From WTFY01 sp965205275 (lineage in GTDB: Bacteria > Pseudomonadota > Gammaproteobacteria > UBA4575): DNA of 64,000 nt. The notes beneath the pieces are model-generated. The model made no database searches and was not told where the DNA came from. It saw nothing but the letters and a program-made list of their open reading frames with translations. Of the stretch, positions 17,455 to 25,328 are shown piece by piece (position 1 is the first letter of the stretch; every line of letters begins with the position of its first letter). The stretch is taken from NCBI GenBank assembly GCA_965205275.1, contig OZ242168.1, positions 1,550,001 to 1,614,000 of the forward strand. Direction: 5' to 3'. The position numbers and the translations under genes are program-made.

Positions 17455-17763
17455 ATGATCATCGTGAGCTGGGTGCTGCTTGCGCTTGGCAGCGCATTTT
17501 GCCTGATCGGTACATTGGGACTCATGCGCCTGCCGGATTTTTATTCCCGGGTACACGCGGCCGGTATTATCGACAGTCTGGGCACAATACTGATTTTGCT
17601 GGGCCTGGTTGCACAGACACAGGATATTATGGTGATCGCAAAACTGATGTTGATCCTGTTGTTCATGATGCTGACCGGACCGACTGCAGTACACGCCCTG
17701 GCACACACCGCATCACTTAGCGAAAAAGACCCTGCCCCCGGACCAACCCGTCAGCAGCCCTAG
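17455..17763 (+). CDS. mrpG: Mrp-type antiporter subunit G
   Basis: This 102-residue protein has three transmembrane helices and the MrpG/PhaG signature GTLGLMRLPDFYSRVHA followed by GTILILLGL. It corresponds to MbhC. The hydrophilic C-terminus (about 84-102) is rich in Pro. An AGAGGGT ribosome site precedes the ATG. Confidence 0.93.
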   Translation: MIIVSWVLLALGSAFCLIGTLGLMRLPDFYSRVHAAGIIDSLGTILILLGLVAQTQDIMVIAKLMLILLFMMLTGPTAVHALAHTASLSEKDPAPGPTRQQP

Positions 17764-17776
17764 TCATCGAACGCCC

Positions 17777-18322
17777 ATGGACATAGAAGTCATCGTCAAT
17801 TTTTCCCTGCTGACATTGCTGGCGCTTACCGTCGTTGTACTGATACGCCTGCAAAGTCTGCTGGCTGTAGCCCTTTCAAGCAGTGTCTACAGCCTGTTGT
17901 CAGCCGGGCTGTTCGTAACCATGGATGCGGTCGACGTGGCATTCACCGAAGCGGCCGTAGGCGCCGGCATCACCACCGTGCTGCTGCTGGGGGCCATTGC
18001 CGTCACGGGCCGGGAACAGACCGTCAGCCGACACGGAAGGTTTTTACCTCTGGCCGTGATCACCATAACGGGTGCAGCTTTGATTTATGGCACACTGGAC
18101 ATGCCGTTATTCGGCGATGCCAGTGCCCCGATTCACACCCATGTTGCACCGCATTACCTGACGCAAAGCAGCGAGGAAATTGGCATCCCCAACGTCGTGA
18201 CATCGGTCCTGGCAAGTTACCGGGGCTACGACACACTGGGGGAAGTCACGGTAATTTTTACGGCGGCAGTAGGCGTATTGCTGCTGCTTGGGAAAACCAA
18301 AAAAAGAAACGGACGCCGCTAA
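17777..18322 (+). CDS. DUF4040 membrane protein (MrpA C-terminal / MbhD-MbhE-like)
   Basis: The 181-residue protein matches the part of MrpA that lies C-terminal to its NuoL-like domain, which is a separate protein (MbhD plus MbhE) in archaeal Mbh complexes. The DUF4040 half has LLAVALSSSVYSLLSAGLF and DVAFTEAAVGAGITTVLLL, where the Glu in FTEAAVGAG is a conserved membrane acid. The second half ends NVVTSVLASYRGYDTLGEV, the MbhE-type motif. About five membrane helices are visible. Encoding this part as its own gene is what sets the cluster apart from Bacillus-type mrpA. Its stop overlaps the next start. Confidence 0.85.
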   Translation: MDIEVIVNFSLLTLLALTVVVLIRLQSLLAVALSSSVYSLLSAGLFVTMDAVDVAFTEAAVGAGITTVLLLGAIAVTGREQTVSRHGRFLPLAVITITGAALIYGTLDMPLFGDASAPIHTHVAPHYLTQSSEEIGIPNVVTSVLASYRGYDTLGEVTVIFTAAVGVLLLLGKTKKRNGRR

Positions 18323-18744
18323 TGGATACCCGCGCAAATCTGATTTTACGGGAAGTATGCAAAATCATTATTCCTGCTGTGTTGCTGTTTGCCCTGTATG
18401 TGCAGTTTCACGGAGACTATGGGCCAGGCGGCGGTTTTCAGGCGGGCGTCGCTTTTGCCGCCGCCGTGATTCTGTACGCACTGGCATACGGCAGACAGAA
18501 GGCCCAGCGCATCCTGCCCTCCCGTGTCATTCATGTATACGCTGCAGTGGGCGTATTGCTGTATGCGGGGGTTGGTGTTGCAGCCATGTTACTGGGCGGA
18601 AAGTTCCTCGACTACAACGTACTGCTGCACGACCATCAGCACGCCCAGCATCTGGGTATTTTCCTGATTGAACTGGGCGTGGGGATTACGGTGGCCGCGG
18701 TCATGATTACAATTTTTTATACGCTCGACGAGTTCTGCGAGTAA
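18322..18744 (+). CDS. mrpB: Mrp-type antiporter subunit B (MnhB domain)
   Basis: The 140-residue protein has the MnhB pattern: a first helix (IIIPAVLLFALYVQFHG), then the conserved GDYGPGGGFQAGVAFAAA loop-helix, and two more helices. It corresponds to MbhF. A histidine-rich segment, LLHDHQHAQHLG, lies before the last helix. The start overlaps the preceding stop (TAATG), and the stop is three bases before mrpC. Confidence 0.92.
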   Translation: MDTRANLILREVCKIIIPAVLLFALYVQFHGDYGPGGGFQAGVAFAAAVILYALAYGRQKAQRILPSRVIHVYAAVGVLLYAGVGVAAMLLGGKFLDYNVLLHDHQHAQHLGIFLIELGVGITVAAVMITIFYTLDEFCE

Positions 18745-18747
18745 CCG

Positions 18748-19107
18748 GTGATTGCAGGGCATTTTAATTACTGGGTTGTCATCGTACTGATGATGATGGG
18801 TTTCTATATCGTCATCTCCGACTCCAACCTGATCAAAAAAATTATTGGACTGAATATCTTCCAGACCTCGGTATTTGTGCTGTTCATCTCCATGAGCAAA
18901 ATAAAAGGCGGCACCGCACCCATCCTGATTGATGAGGCGAACGTATACTCCAACCCCCTGCCGCATGTCCTGATCCTGACTGCAATCGTGGTGGGCGTTT
19001 CAACCTCTGCGCTGGGTCTTGCCATCATTGCCAGAATTCATCGGGCCTACGGCACGGTGGATGAAAGCATTATTCACGAACAGGATGACCTTCAGGACGA
19101 AGCCTAG
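18748..19107 (+). CDS. mrpC: Mrp-type antiporter subunit C (NuoK-like)
   Basis: MrpC is the NuoK-like subunit. The 119-residue protein has three helices and the motifs IVISDSNLIKKIIGLNIFQT and ANVYSNPLPHVLILTAIVVG typical of MrpC/MnhC, equivalent to MbhG. It starts with GTG. The C-terminus is acidic (ESIIHEQDDLQDEA). Its stop TAG overlaps the GTG start of the next gene. Confidence 0.92.
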   Translation: MIAGHFNYWVVIVLMMMGFYIVISDSNLIKKIIGLNIFQTSVFVLFISMSKIKGGTAPILIDEANVYSNPLPHVLILTAIVVGVSTSALGLAIIARIHRAYGTVDESIIHEQDDLQDEA

Positions 19108-20585
19108 TGCTGGCCCATCTCCCCGCATTACAAGTCGTAATTCCCCTGATCAGCGCACCCGTGTGCATGCTGGTCACACGTGCAGGGTGGGCATGGCTGC
19201 TGGCTACCACCGTGAGCATCGCCTCTTTTGCCGTGGCCCTGTTGCTGGTACGCGAGGTCTCTGCACATGGTGTATTGTCATACCACCTGGGAGGCTGGGC
19301 ACCGCCTCTGGGGATTGAGTACCGCATTGATCATTTAAGTGCTTATATACTGACCATCATTGCCGCAACCGCCAGCATCACCATGATCGCTGCGCGCAAA
19401 AGCATTGAGCAGGAAATCGCCCGTGAAAAAATCGGCCTGTTTTTTTCTGCATACCTGCTTTGCCTGACCGGCCTGCTGGGCATTGTTGCCACCGGCGATG
19501 CGTTTAATATTTTTGTATTCCTGGAAATCAGTTCCCTGTCATCCTACGTGCTGATTGCAATGGGCCGGGACCGCAGGGCCCTGACCGCCTCGTACCAGTA
19601 TCTGATCATGGGGACGATTGGTGCCACGTTCATATTGATTGGCGTCGGCCTGCTGTACATGCTCACCGGCACCCTGAACATCATGGATCTACAGCAAAAA
19701 ATACCTGCGATTGTCGATTCCCGAACCTTGCATGCTGCATTCGCCTTTCTTACAGCCGGGATTTCATTAAAGATTGCCCTGTTCCCGTTACACCTGTGGC
19801 TTCCCAATGCCTATGCGTATGCCCCCTCAATGATTACCGTGTTCCTGTCGGCAACGGCGACCAAGGTTTCCCTGTATGTACTGTTCAGATTCTTTTTTGG
19901 CCTGTTCCCCCATGAGGTCTCCTTTGAGCTCTTTCATCTGGGCAAGATCCTGCTGCCCCTGTCCATTATCGCCATCCTCACCGCCTCCTTTGTTGCCATT
20001 TTTCAGGACAACATCAAACGCATGCTTGCCTATTCCAGTGTGGCACAGATCGGGTACATGACTCTGGGGATCGGCCTGGGTTCGAAGGAGGGCAGTATCG
20101 CCGGAATGGTATATTTGTTTAATCACGCAATGATCAAGGGCGGGCTGTTCCTGGCCATGGCATGCATCGTATTCCGGATCAATTCGGTGCAGTTGGAGGA
20201 TTTTGCAGGGTTGGGAAAACGCATGCCCTGGACCATGGCCGCCATTGTGCTGCTGGGTCTGGGGCTGATCGGGGTTCCGTTTACGGCAGGCTTTATCAGT
20301 AAGTGGTATGTACTGGCGGCGGCCATCGAACAGGGGCAATGGCTGGCGGCGACGGTGGTAGTGGGCGGTTCACTGCTGACCATCCTGTACATCTGGAAAA
20401 TCATTGAATATGCCTACTTTAAGACCCCGGTGAGTCCCGCACCGCACACCCAGGCCACCCTGGAGGCGCCCCTGCAGATGCTGATTCCCCTTTGGATACT
20501 GGTCGCGGGCAACTTTTATTTCGGCCTGAACACATCCTTCAGTCTCGGTTTTGCAAGTACCGCCATCCACGCATTATTTCACTGA
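19107..20585 (+). CDS. mrpD: Mrp-type antiporter subunit D (NuoL/M/N-like), first copy
   Basis: This 492-residue protein is an ion-translocating subunit of the NuoN/NuoM type with about 14 helices. The core has FLEISSLSSYVLIA with the conserved helix-5 Glu, LFPLHLWLPNAYAYAPS with the conserved helix-7 Lys-equivalent region and half-helix, and FNHAMIKGGLFLA with the conserved Lys. It corresponds to MbhH and MrpD. It starts with GTG overlapping the mrpC stop. Three such subunits occur in this cluster; this one is closest to canonical MrpD by position and motifs. Confidence 0.92.
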   Translation: MLAHLPALQVVIPLISAPVCMLVTRAGWAWLLATTVSIASFAVALLLVREVSAHGVLSYHLGGWAPPLGIEYRIDHLSAYILTIIAATASITMIAARKSIEQEIAREKIGLFFSAYLLCLTGLLGIVATGDAFNIFVFLEISSLSSYVLIAMGRDRRALTASYQYLIMGTIGATFILIGVGLLYMLTGTLNIMDLQQKIPAIVDSRTLHAAFAFLTAGISLKIALFPLHLWLPNAYAYAPSMITVFLSATATKVSLYVLFRFFFGLFPHEVSFELFHLGKILLPLSIIAILTASFVAIFQDNIKRMLAYSSVAQIGYMTLGIGLGSKEGSIAGMVYLFNHAMIKGGLFLAMACIVFRINSVQLEDFAGLGKRMPWTMAAIVLLGLGLIGVPFTAGFISKWYVLAAAIEQGQWLAATVVVGGSLLTILYIWKIIEYAYFKTPVSPAPHTQATLEAPLQMLIPLWILVAGNFYFGLNTSFSLGFASTAIHALFH

Positions 20586-22058
20586 ATGATGACCTTGCTC
20601 CTCCAGCACCCTGAACTGGCAATTTTGATTCCCCTGCTGGGGGGGATCCTGATCCTTGTATTTCACGACCGGCCCAGACTCCGGGAGGCGAGCTCGATAC
20701 TTGCCGGAGTTGTTTTGTTTCTGTACGTCACCCAGTTGCTGGGCCTTGACCCCGACCCGACCCGTACACACGTCCTGCTCGATATTTCCGGAAATCTCTC
20801 CATCGCCTTTCACCTGGAGCCTCTCGGACTTGTCTTTGCGTTGCTTGCATCCGGTCTCTGGGTGGTCACGACTGTGTATTCCATCGGGTATATGTGTGCC
20901 AACGCAGAGAAAGACCAGACACGGTTTTACCTGTTCTTTGCATTGTCGATTGCATCGACCCTGGGCATCGCCTTTGCAGCAAACCTGTTTACCCTGTTTA
21001 TTTTTTATGAGGCGCTGACACTGTGTACCTACCCGCTGGTGACGCATAAACGAACCTCGGATGCACAAAGAGGAGGACGCGTCTACCTGGGGATCCTGCT
21101 GGGCACATCGATCATGTTTTTCCTGACCGCCCTGGTCATTACCTGGATTCAGACGGGCACCCTGGATTTCGTGCCCGGCGGTATTCTGGAAGGAAACATC
21201 GACGGGATCGCAGCCGGGCTGCTGTTTACGCTGTTCATGTTCGGAATCGGCAAGGCGGCCCTGATGCCGTTTCACCGCTGGTTACCGGCTGCCATGGTGG
21301 CACCCACTCCGGTCAGTGCATTGCTGCATGCCGTTGCAGTGGTCAAGGCCGGTGTATTTTCTGTATTGAAAATATCCGTATACATCTTCGGGATTGACTT
21401 TATCGCCACACAGGATGCATCGGTCTGGATCCTGTGGCTGGCGGTGGCCACGATGCTGATTGCTTCCGTCATTGCGCTCAGCAAGGATAACCTGAAAGCG
21501 CGTCTGGCCTATTCGACCATCAGCCAACTCGCGTATATCGTCATTGGGGCCGCGCTGGCCTGGCCGGCAGCCGCTTTGGGGGGTGCCCTGCATATCGTCA
21601 CGCATGCCTTCGGCAAAATCACCCTGTTCTTTTGCGCAGGCGCGATCTACACCGCTACAAAATATATAAACGTCAGCCAGCTCAATGGCCTGGGACGTAA
21701 AATGCCTTTTACATTTTCTGCCTACCTGCTCGGTGCTTTCAGTGTGATCGGCTTGCCGCCGTTCGTCGGCAGCTGGAGCAAGTGGCTGCTGATCGAAGGC
21801 AGTGCCAGCACGCAACACTATATTGTGCTGTGCGCCTTCGGGCTGAGCACCCTGCTGAACTGTGCCTATCTGCTGCCCGTGGCCCTGCGCGCTTTCTTCA
21901 AGCCACAGGACCTTGCGGCGGGCGAGGCCAGTTCAGGAATCAAGGAGGCCCCCCTTGCCTGCCTGATCCCTTTATGGGTGACCGCTGCGGGTACCTTGCT
22001 GCTGTTTTTTTACATACAGCCCATTTATGATTTTCTTTACCCGGTTTTTAACCCATGA
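20586..22058 (+). CDS. NuoL/MrpD-like proton-conducting subunit, second copy
   Basis: The 490-residue membrane protein is NuoL/M-like: FIFYEALTLCTYPLVTHK carries the helix-5 Glu, KAALMPFHRWLPAAMVAPTPVSALLHAVAVVKAG is the classic NuoL/MrpA-N segment (read in parts), and ITHAFGKITLFFCAGAI matches the later Lys-helix, here with VTHAFGK. The segment APTPVSALLHA is more like MrpA/NuoL than MrpD, so this copy may fill the role of the MrpA N-terminal half. The ATG follows the previous stop directly. The next gene overlaps its stop by four bases. Confidence 0.88.
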   Translation: MMTLLLQHPELAILIPLLGGILILVFHDRPRLREASSILAGVVLFLYVTQLLGLDPDPTRTHVLLDISGNLSIAFHLEPLGLVFALLASGLWVVTTVYSIGYMCANAEKDQTRFYLFFALSIASTLGIAFAANLFTLFIFYEALTLCTYPLVTHKRTSDAQRGGRVYLGILLGTSIMFFLTALVITWIQTGTLDFVPGGILEGNIDGIAAGLLFTLFMFGIGKAALMPFHRWLPAAMVAPTPVSALLHAVAVVKAGVFSVLKISVYIFGIDFIATQDASVWILWLAVATMLIASVIALSKDNLKARLAYSTISQLAYIVIGAALAWPAAALGGALHIVTHAFGKITLFFCAGAIYTATKYINVSQLNGLGRKMPFTFSAYLLGAFSVIGLPPFVGSWSKWLLIEGSASTQHYIVLCAFGLSTLLNCAYLLPVALRAFFKPQDLAAGEASSGIKEAPLACLIPLWVTAAGTLLLFFYIQPIYDFLYPVFNP

Positions 22059-22309
22059 ACACCAGAAAAAAAAGATACTGGCTGGACAACCCCGCCAACG
22101 TTAACCGGCTCGTATACGGTTTGTATGCGGTGTGCGCAGGATTGGTGCTGCTCGATTTTCTCTATCGCAAACACACCAGCTTCCCGTTCGAAAACTGGTT
22201 TGGCTTTTTTGCCTGGTTCGGCTTCATTGCGTGCGTGGCCCTGGTCCTGATCGCCAAACAAATGCGTAAAATCGTCAAACGGGACGAGGATTACTACGGT
22301 GATCGCTAA
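22055..22309 (+). CDS. Small two-helix membrane protein of the antiporter cluster
   Basis: The 84-residue protein has a basic N-terminus (MNTRKKRYWLDNPANVN), two hydrophobic helices (about 19-36 and 44-66) and a charged C-terminus. I do not recognise a named family. Similar small proteins are annotated between the two NuoL-like genes in related Mrp-like clusters, so it is probably a structural subunit. Both ends overlap neighbours (ATGA at the start, 11 bp at the end), which implies tight coupling. Confidence 0.75.
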   Translation: MNTRKKRYWLDNPANVNRLVYGLYAVCAGLVLLDFLYRKHTSFPFENWFGFFAWFGFIACVALVLIAKQMRKIVKRDEDYYGDR

Positions 22310-23993
22310 TCTGAACCCGGCATTGATCCTGGTGCTTGGCCCGTTACTGATTCCGGTCCTGAAAGGCCGCGTGCGTATGGTCTACGTACTGCTGCTGCCC
22401 GTTTTATCCTTCCTGCAGCTGTATACCCTGCCTGCAGGCAGTCATGCAGAATTTGAGATATTCAACCTGACCCTGACCACCTTGCGCATTGACCGGCTCG
22501 GTTTCATGTTTGCAGTGATCTTTCATATCGCGGCCTTCATCTCGATCGTGTATTCACTGCATGTACGCGACCGTCTGCAACAGACTGTCAGCCTGATCTA
22601 TGCAGGCTGTGCGCTGGGAGTGGTGCTGGCCGGTGACCTGGTAACCCTGTTCATCTATTGGGAGGCGGCTGCCGTCTCGTCGGTATTCCTGATCTGGGCA
22701 CGGTACACTCCGGCATCCTACCGGGCAGGTTTGCGTTACCTGATCATACAGGTCATCTCCGGATTCCTGCTGTTGGCCGGTATTATCCTGCACATCCGTG
22801 CCGGCGGATCGATTGAATTTACCCGGCTGGACCTTGACAGCCCGGGTGGCCTGCTGATCTTCATGGCCTTCGGAATCAAATGCGCATTTCCCCTGTTACA
22901 CAACTGGCTGGTGGATGCCTACCCGGAAGCGACCGTGACCGGAGCGGTGGTGCTGTCAGCCTTTACTACAAAGATGGCGGTCTATGCGCTGGCAACGGCG
23001 TTTCCGGGAACGGAAATCCTGATCTGGATTGGGCTGGCGATGGCTGCATTTCCGATTTTCTACGCGGTGATCGAAAATGATCTGCGCCGGGTGCTGACCT
23101 ACAGCATGATCAACCAGCTGGGATTCATGGTAGTCGGAGTTGGAATCGGTACCGAGCTTGCTCTCAACGGTACCGCCGCCCACGCGGTTGCAGACATCCT
23201 GTTCAAGGGACTTTTATTCATGAGCATGGGTGCGGTGCTGTTGCGCACCGGCAAGATCAACGGCTCAGACCTGGGGGGGCTGTATAAATCGATGCCGTAT
23301 ACAGCTGGCTTTTGCATCATCGGTGCCGCCTCCATTTCGGCCTTCCCCCTGTTCAGTGCCTTTGTGACCAAATCGATGATCATGGAAGCCGCCGCCCACG
23401 AGGGTCATACACTCGTCTGGCTGGTTTTACTGTTTGCTTCGGCCGGTGTATTTCACCATGCAGGGATAAAAATCCCGTTCTTTGCATTTTTTGCCCATGA
23501 CAGCGGTATTCGCTGCAAGGAAGCGCCGACCAGTATGCTGATCGCAATGGCCATTGCAGCGAGCCTGTCGATGTGTATCGGAATCTTTCCGCAAACCCTG
23601 TACGCGTTATTGCCCTATCAGACGGAATACGATCCTTTCACCACCACGCACGTCATCACGCAGCTTCAACTGCTGTTTTTCTCGGCGCTTGCATTTACCT
23701 GGCTGATTCGACAGGGCATCTACCCCCCGGAATTGCATTCCGTCAATCTTGATGCCGACTGGTTATACCGCAAGCCGGGAGCCCGGCTTGCAAGCTATAT
23801 CTTGCAGTTCATCGTATCCGGCGAGAAGGTCGCATTCACCTTGGGCAAGAAGCTCTCATTCAAAGCCGGTGTGCACCTGCACCGTCATCACGGACCCCAG
23901 GGGCTGCTTTCGAAAACCTGGCCGACCGGCAGCATGGTACTGTGGGTCGCTTTTCTGCTCGGCGTGTACCTGATTTTTTATTACATGTACTGA
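22299..23993 (+). CDS. NuoL/MrpD-like proton-conducting subunit, third copy
   Basis: The 564-residue membrane protein is a third NuoL/M/N-type subunit. It shows FIYWEAAAVSSVFLIW (helix-5 Glu), AFPLLHNWLVDAYPEATVTG (helix-7/8 region) and ADILFKGLLFMSMGAV (conserved Lys). The C-terminal 100 residues hold a hydrophilic segment with LDADWLYRKPG and SFKAGVHLHRHHGPQG before a last helix, like the C-terminal arm found in some MrpD/HyfB relatives; LDxDWxYR is a known motif of such subunits. It starts with GTG inside the preceding gene and ends the cluster. Confidence 0.88.
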   Translation: MIANLNPALILVLGPLLIPVLKGRVRMVYVLLLPVLSFLQLYTLPAGSHAEFEIFNLTLTTLRIDRLGFMFAVIFHIAAFISIVYSLHVRDRLQQTVSLIYAGCALGVVLAGDLVTLFIYWEAAAVSSVFLIWARYTPASYRAGLRYLIIQVISGFLLLAGIILHIRAGGSIEFTRLDLDSPGGLLIFMAFGIKCAFPLLHNWLVDAYPEATVTGAVVLSAFTTKMAVYALATAFPGTEILIWIGLAMAAFPIFYAVIENDLRRVLTYSMINQLGFMVVGVGIGTELALNGTAAHAVADILFKGLLFMSMGAVLLRTGKINGSDLGGLYKSMPYTAGFCIIGAASISAFPLFSAFVTKSMIMEAAAHEGHTLVWLVLLFASAGVFHHAGIKIPFFAFFAHDSGIRCKEAPTSMLIAMAIAASLSMCIGIFPQTLYALLPYQTEYDPFTTTHVITQLQLLFFSALAFTWLIRQGIYPPELHSVNLDADWLYRKPGARLASYILQFIVSGEKVAFTLGKKLSFKAGVHLHRHHGPQGLLSKTWPTGSMVLWVAFLLGVYLIFYYMY

Positions 23994-24007
23994 AGCAACG
24001 GCTTCAG
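23990..24007. terminator. Hairpin between convergent genes
   Basis: CTGAAGC and GCTTCAG form a perfect 7-bp stem with a four-base loop. It overlaps the stop codon of the last antiporter gene and lies 10 bp from the stop of the convergent NTF2-like gene. No T-run follows on the plus strand, so its action as terminator is uncertain. Confidence 0.35.
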
Positions 24008-24017
24008 GATTCAGAGC

Positions 24018-24455
24018 CTAGTGGAGGGTCTGTGCCTCTTCGGTTTCATCGTATTGCTGCTCGATTCCGGGATACAGCTCCGCTGAAGCATGATGCAAGA
24101 CCATACGCCAGCTGTCTTCAGTCTTAACGTAGACATTCGTAGCAAAGATCTCCGACTGTAATTCACCGTCTATAAAGATGTCTTCGACCACATGGTGTAT
24201 GGCGATTTCCTTTTCCAGCATGACTTTTTTTCTATTGATACTTAATTCAATACCCTGCTCACAAGAAAATATCTGCTCCCAGCTTTTACGGATACTGGCT
24301 CCGCCCTGCAAACGGGCACCGCCCGGGTGAATGCAGACGATATCCCTGTCCTGGCACCATACAGACATCATCAACTCAATATCTCCCTGCTGGAATGAAC
24401 GGTAAAATGCCTTTTCAGCCAGTTCGGAAGTTGAGAAACGATTTATATTTTGCAT
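24018..24455 (-). CDS. NTF2-like (SnoaL_3/DUF4440-type) protein
   Basis: The 145-residue protein has the cone-shaped NTF2-like pattern: AEKAFYRSFQQGDIELMMSVW, DIVCIHPGG, IRKSWEQIFS, a beta-rich centre (IAIHHVVEDIFIDGE) and WRMVLHHASAEL near the end. Proteobacterial relatives are unlinked small proteins of unknown role, sometimes with ketosteroid-isomerase-like pockets. The ATG at 24455 gives this start; the open frame to 24587 covers the divergent promoter and has no homology. It is divergent from the Rieske gene. Confidence 0.75.
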   Translation of the reverse strand: MQNINRFSTSELAEKAFYRSFQQGDIELMMSVWCQDRDIVCIHPGGARLQGGASIRKSWEQIFSCEQGIELSINRKKVMLEKEIAIHHVVEDIFIDGELQSEIFATNVYVKTEDSWRMVLHHASAELYPGIEQQYDETEEAQTLH

Positions 24456-24471
24456 AGGCTTGCAGTCAGGC

Positions 24472-24500
24472 TTGAAAGCGTGTGGGTATGATACTATTTT
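24472..24500 (+). promoter_or_regulatory. Candidate promoter of the Rieske gene, possibly leaderless
   Basis: TTGAAA (24472-24477) and TATTTT (24495-24500) are 17 bp apart. A start seven bases on falls at about 24507, two bases before the ATG at 24509, and no ribosome site is seen. Confidence 0.45.
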
Positions 24501-24508
24501 AAATTGCC

Positions 24509-24850
24509 ATGCACAGGGTACACAAGCAGTTATGCCATTATGATGAAATCCCTGATCCGGGTAGCAAAGGCCTGCTTGTCGAGGCACACGACACCCGGAT
24601 CAGCATTTTTATCGTCAAGAAAAACGAAAAAGTATACGCCTATGAAAACTCCTGTCCGCATACGCTGGGGCCTTTAGACTGGACACCTGACTGCTTTCTG
24701 GACAAACAGGGGAAGTATATCATATGTGCCAATCATGGTGCCCTGTTTCAGATCCCGGGTGGTTTATGCATATACGGTCCGTGCAAAAACCAGCGACTTC
24801 AGGCCCTGCCCTGTATAATCAGGGACCGTGCGGTCCATGTCCTGATTTGA
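24509..24850 (+). CDS. Rieske [2Fe-2S] ferredoxin-like protein
   Basis: The 113-residue protein has both Rieske boxes: Cys49-Pro-His51 in NSCPHTLGPLD and Cys73-x2-His76 in ICANHGALFQIPGG. That pattern ligates a [2Fe-2S] cluster with two Cys and two His. The small single-domain size fits a Rieske-type ferredoxin that donates electrons to an oxygenase or reductase, or a NirD-like subunit. Box two ends GGLCIYGPC, the usual turn of this group. No partner oxygenase is nearby. It is divergent from the NTF2-like gene, which could hint at shared control. Confidence 0.85.
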   Translation: MHRVHKQLCHYDEIPDPGSKGLLVEAHDTRISIFIVKKNEKVYAYENSCPHTLGPLDWTPDCFLDKQGKYIICANHGALFQIPGGLCIYGPCKNQRLQALPCIIRDRAVHVLI

Positions 24851-25001
24851 AAATCCGGTATGGGCAGGCATTGCAGGCCGTCTGCAAAGCTCTGGGCACG
24901 GAATTTCAAGTGGCCGGGGGTACACCGGGTATCCTGGTATGGCATAATGGGTTCAGATAACATAGTCTGTACCGGCCCCGGCAGATAAATCAGGGGTCAT
25001 T

Positions 25002-25307
25002 TTGACAGCGATCATAAAAATGAATTCGTGGATATCCCTTTTCAGTGCAGCAGCCAGCTGGCTGCTGGCTGTCTTTCTGGTTATGCAATTATTGTCCGGC
25101 ACCTTTGACGGTCGCACCTGTCAGACCAACTGTGTGAACACAATATTCTGGGTATCTTTTGCCATTGCCGCGGTCGGCCTGATTTTCAGCATCAGTACCC
25201 TGTTCGCCAGCAAATCAGGCCGGGTGAATACCCTGGCTTTGCTTGCCTTGCTGGGGTTGTGCGGAATATACATCACCACCATCCTGGTTGGTACCTTTGG
25301 GATATAA
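25002..25307 (+). CDS. Small integral membrane protein, unknown
   Basis: The 101-residue protein has three hydrophobic helices (about 11-29, 47-68, 77-98). A hydrophilic loop between the first two carries GRTCQTNCVN with two Cys four apart, which could face the periplasm. I do not recognise the family. The start is TTG at 25002, with AGGGG six bases upstream; the ATG at 25020 lacks a ribosome site. It is isolated, 151 bp after the Rieske gene, and converges on recG. A short CGCATT/AATGCG hairpin lies right after the stop. Confidence 0.6.
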   Translation: MTAIIKMNSWISLFSAAASWLLAVFLVMQLLSGTFDGRTCQTNCVNTIFWVSFAIAAVGLIFSISTLFASKSGRVNTLALLALLGLCGIYITTILVGTFGI

Positions 25308-25328
25308 CGCATTCAGAATGCGCACGCG

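Noticed and set aside
16669..17763. mrpEFG as the end of a standard mrpABCDEFG operon
   Set aside because: No mrpA precedes it; hemY does. The other subunits follow in Mbh-like order instead.
19827..22261. Long antisense frames across the antiporter genes
   Set aside because: They mirror high-GC membrane-protein codons, lack ribosome sites and have non-protein-like composition rich in Gln, His and Arg.
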